NCBI GenBank assembly: GCA_028690665.1
Contig: JAQVAV010000001.1
Span: 248,001 to 312,000 of the forward strand
DNA length: 64,000 nt
Direction of reading: 5' to 3'
Source: Paludibacter sp.
GTDB taxonomy: Bacteria > Bacteroidota > Bacteroidia > Bacteroidales > Paludibacteraceae
This document shows positions 63,509 through 64,000 of this stretch, piece after piece; the stretch's first letter is position 1, and each line of letters begins with the position of its first letter. Both the position numbers and the translations under genes were made by a program. Below the pieces are notes generated by a model, which searched no databases, was not told the origin of the DNA, and was given only the letters and a program-made list of their open reading frames with translations.

Positions 63509-64000
63509 TTAATATTGAAGTGATACATGAATTCCTTCCGGACTATTTTCAAAAGCCAAAAGACATGTTTTGCTTTTCGAATCCCAATTGTTGCTCACAG
63601 GCTTCAACTCGTTTCCATTACTGTCTTTTACTGTAATATTCTTCGGTTCGGCCGGTAAAAGAATTCTCACGACATTCATTGTGTTCACAGGGCTTTTTAC
63701 AACAAAAGAATATTCACCACTTGATTTTATCTCATTATAAACACGGGCAGCCGTTGCCAATACTTGAGGTTCTTTTTTATGCTCGATTCTATTAATATCA
63801 AACAAAAAAGCCTGTGAACCTGGCATCACTATTTTTTCAGTCAATACCGGCAATTCCGGATCGAACAAATCCACGAACAAGCCCCTGATTTTGTAAGGCT
63901 CATTACTTACGCTTTCGTCCAAAACGGATATAAGATCAAAATTGCCACGTTGTAAAAAGAAATTATTTTTAAAAATAAGTTTTCCTGCTTTGGCATTTTC
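63509..64000 (-). CDS. C-terminal part of an unidentified protein (runs off the window)
   Basis: The reverse-strand frame is open from the window edge to the stop at 63509; the track's start at 63922 is only an internal TTG. About 163 residues are visible, beginning ENAKAGKLIFKNNFFLQRGN, with LFVDLFDPELPVLTEKIVMPG and ending HVSLQY. The beta-rich sequence resembles the C-terminal portion of large secreted Bacteroidetes proteins, perhaps carbohydrate-active. Without the N-terminal part no family can be named. Confidence 0.7.
   Translation of the reverse strand, partial: ENAKAGKLIFKNNFFLQRGNFDLISVLDESVSNEPYKIRGLFVDLFDPELPVLTEKIVMPGSQAFLFDINRIEHKKEPQVLATAARVYNEIKSSGEYSFVVKSPVNTMNVVRILLPAEPKNITVKDSNGNELKPVSNNWDSKSKTCLLAFENSPEGIHVSLQY

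Overview
The window looks like a chromosomal segment from a Bacteroidales bacterium. The base composition is low-GC. There are two SusC/SusD pairs, several secreted proteins with C-terminal type IX secretion (T9SS) sorting domains, a one-protein hybrid two-component system, Bacteroidetes-type promoters (TTTG, about 19 nt, TAnnTTTG) and the Bacteroidetes-style dcw cell-wall/division cluster. No species is assigned.

Region 1 (1-12999) is an alpha-1,6-glucan (dextran) locus. A lipoprotein resembling clan GH-D alpha-glucosidases and a SusF-like T9SS protein end one operon. A SusR-like membrane regulator follows, then susC, susD, susE and a GH66 dextranase, closed by a strong terminator. From memory this resembles the B. 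thetaiotaomicron BT3086-BT3091 dextran locus.

Region 2 (13076-33747) is a fructan locus resembling BT1754-BT1765. It holds a large T9SS surface protein, an unlisted 55-aa small ORF, a wrecked GH32 gene with a T9SS tail, susC/susD, a glycan-binding-type lipoprotein, a GH32-like lipoprotein, a small T9SS protein, an intact GH32, an MFS sugar importer, a PfkB fructokinase and a hybrid two-component sensor with a periplasmic sugar-binding domain. Fructan would be bound and cut at the surface, imported by SusCD, finished by the GH32 lipoprotein, moved inward by the MFS protein, phosphorylated by the kinase and sensed by the hybrid system. The susC promoter and the intact GH32 promoter share the layout TGAAACAAA-N28-TAnTTTTGTA, a candidate regulon signature. 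One beta-sandwich domain type recurs four times in three proteins of this locus.

Region 3 (33748-36172) has an intergenic stretch with nested inverted repeats, a conserved hypothetical with a polyacidic tail, and a reverse-strand PlsC-like acyltransferase.

Region 4 (36106-51627) is the dcw cluster: MraZ operator, mraZ, rsmH, ftsL, ftsI, murE, mraY, murD, ftsW, murG, murC, ftsQ, ftsA, ftsZ, all on the plus strand. MurE carries the DNPR motif of meso-diaminopimelate-adding enzymes.

Region 5 (51697-64000) is mostly housekeeping: YqeY-like protein, a small beta-barrel, two identical tRNA-Lys(UUU) genes with an excellent promoter, a CNNM/CBS protein, a PpiD-like isomerase, rlmN, an AI-2E-family permease, tdk, rsmI, hypotheticals, a HAD hydrolase, and the 3' end of an unidentified reverse-strand gene cut by the window edge. 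I saw no CRISPR, rRNA, transposase or phage genes. No wholly novel system is evident. The best leads are the shared fructan promoter layout, the GH32 ruin, the recurring surface domain, the 55-aa ORF and the structured intergenic elements.
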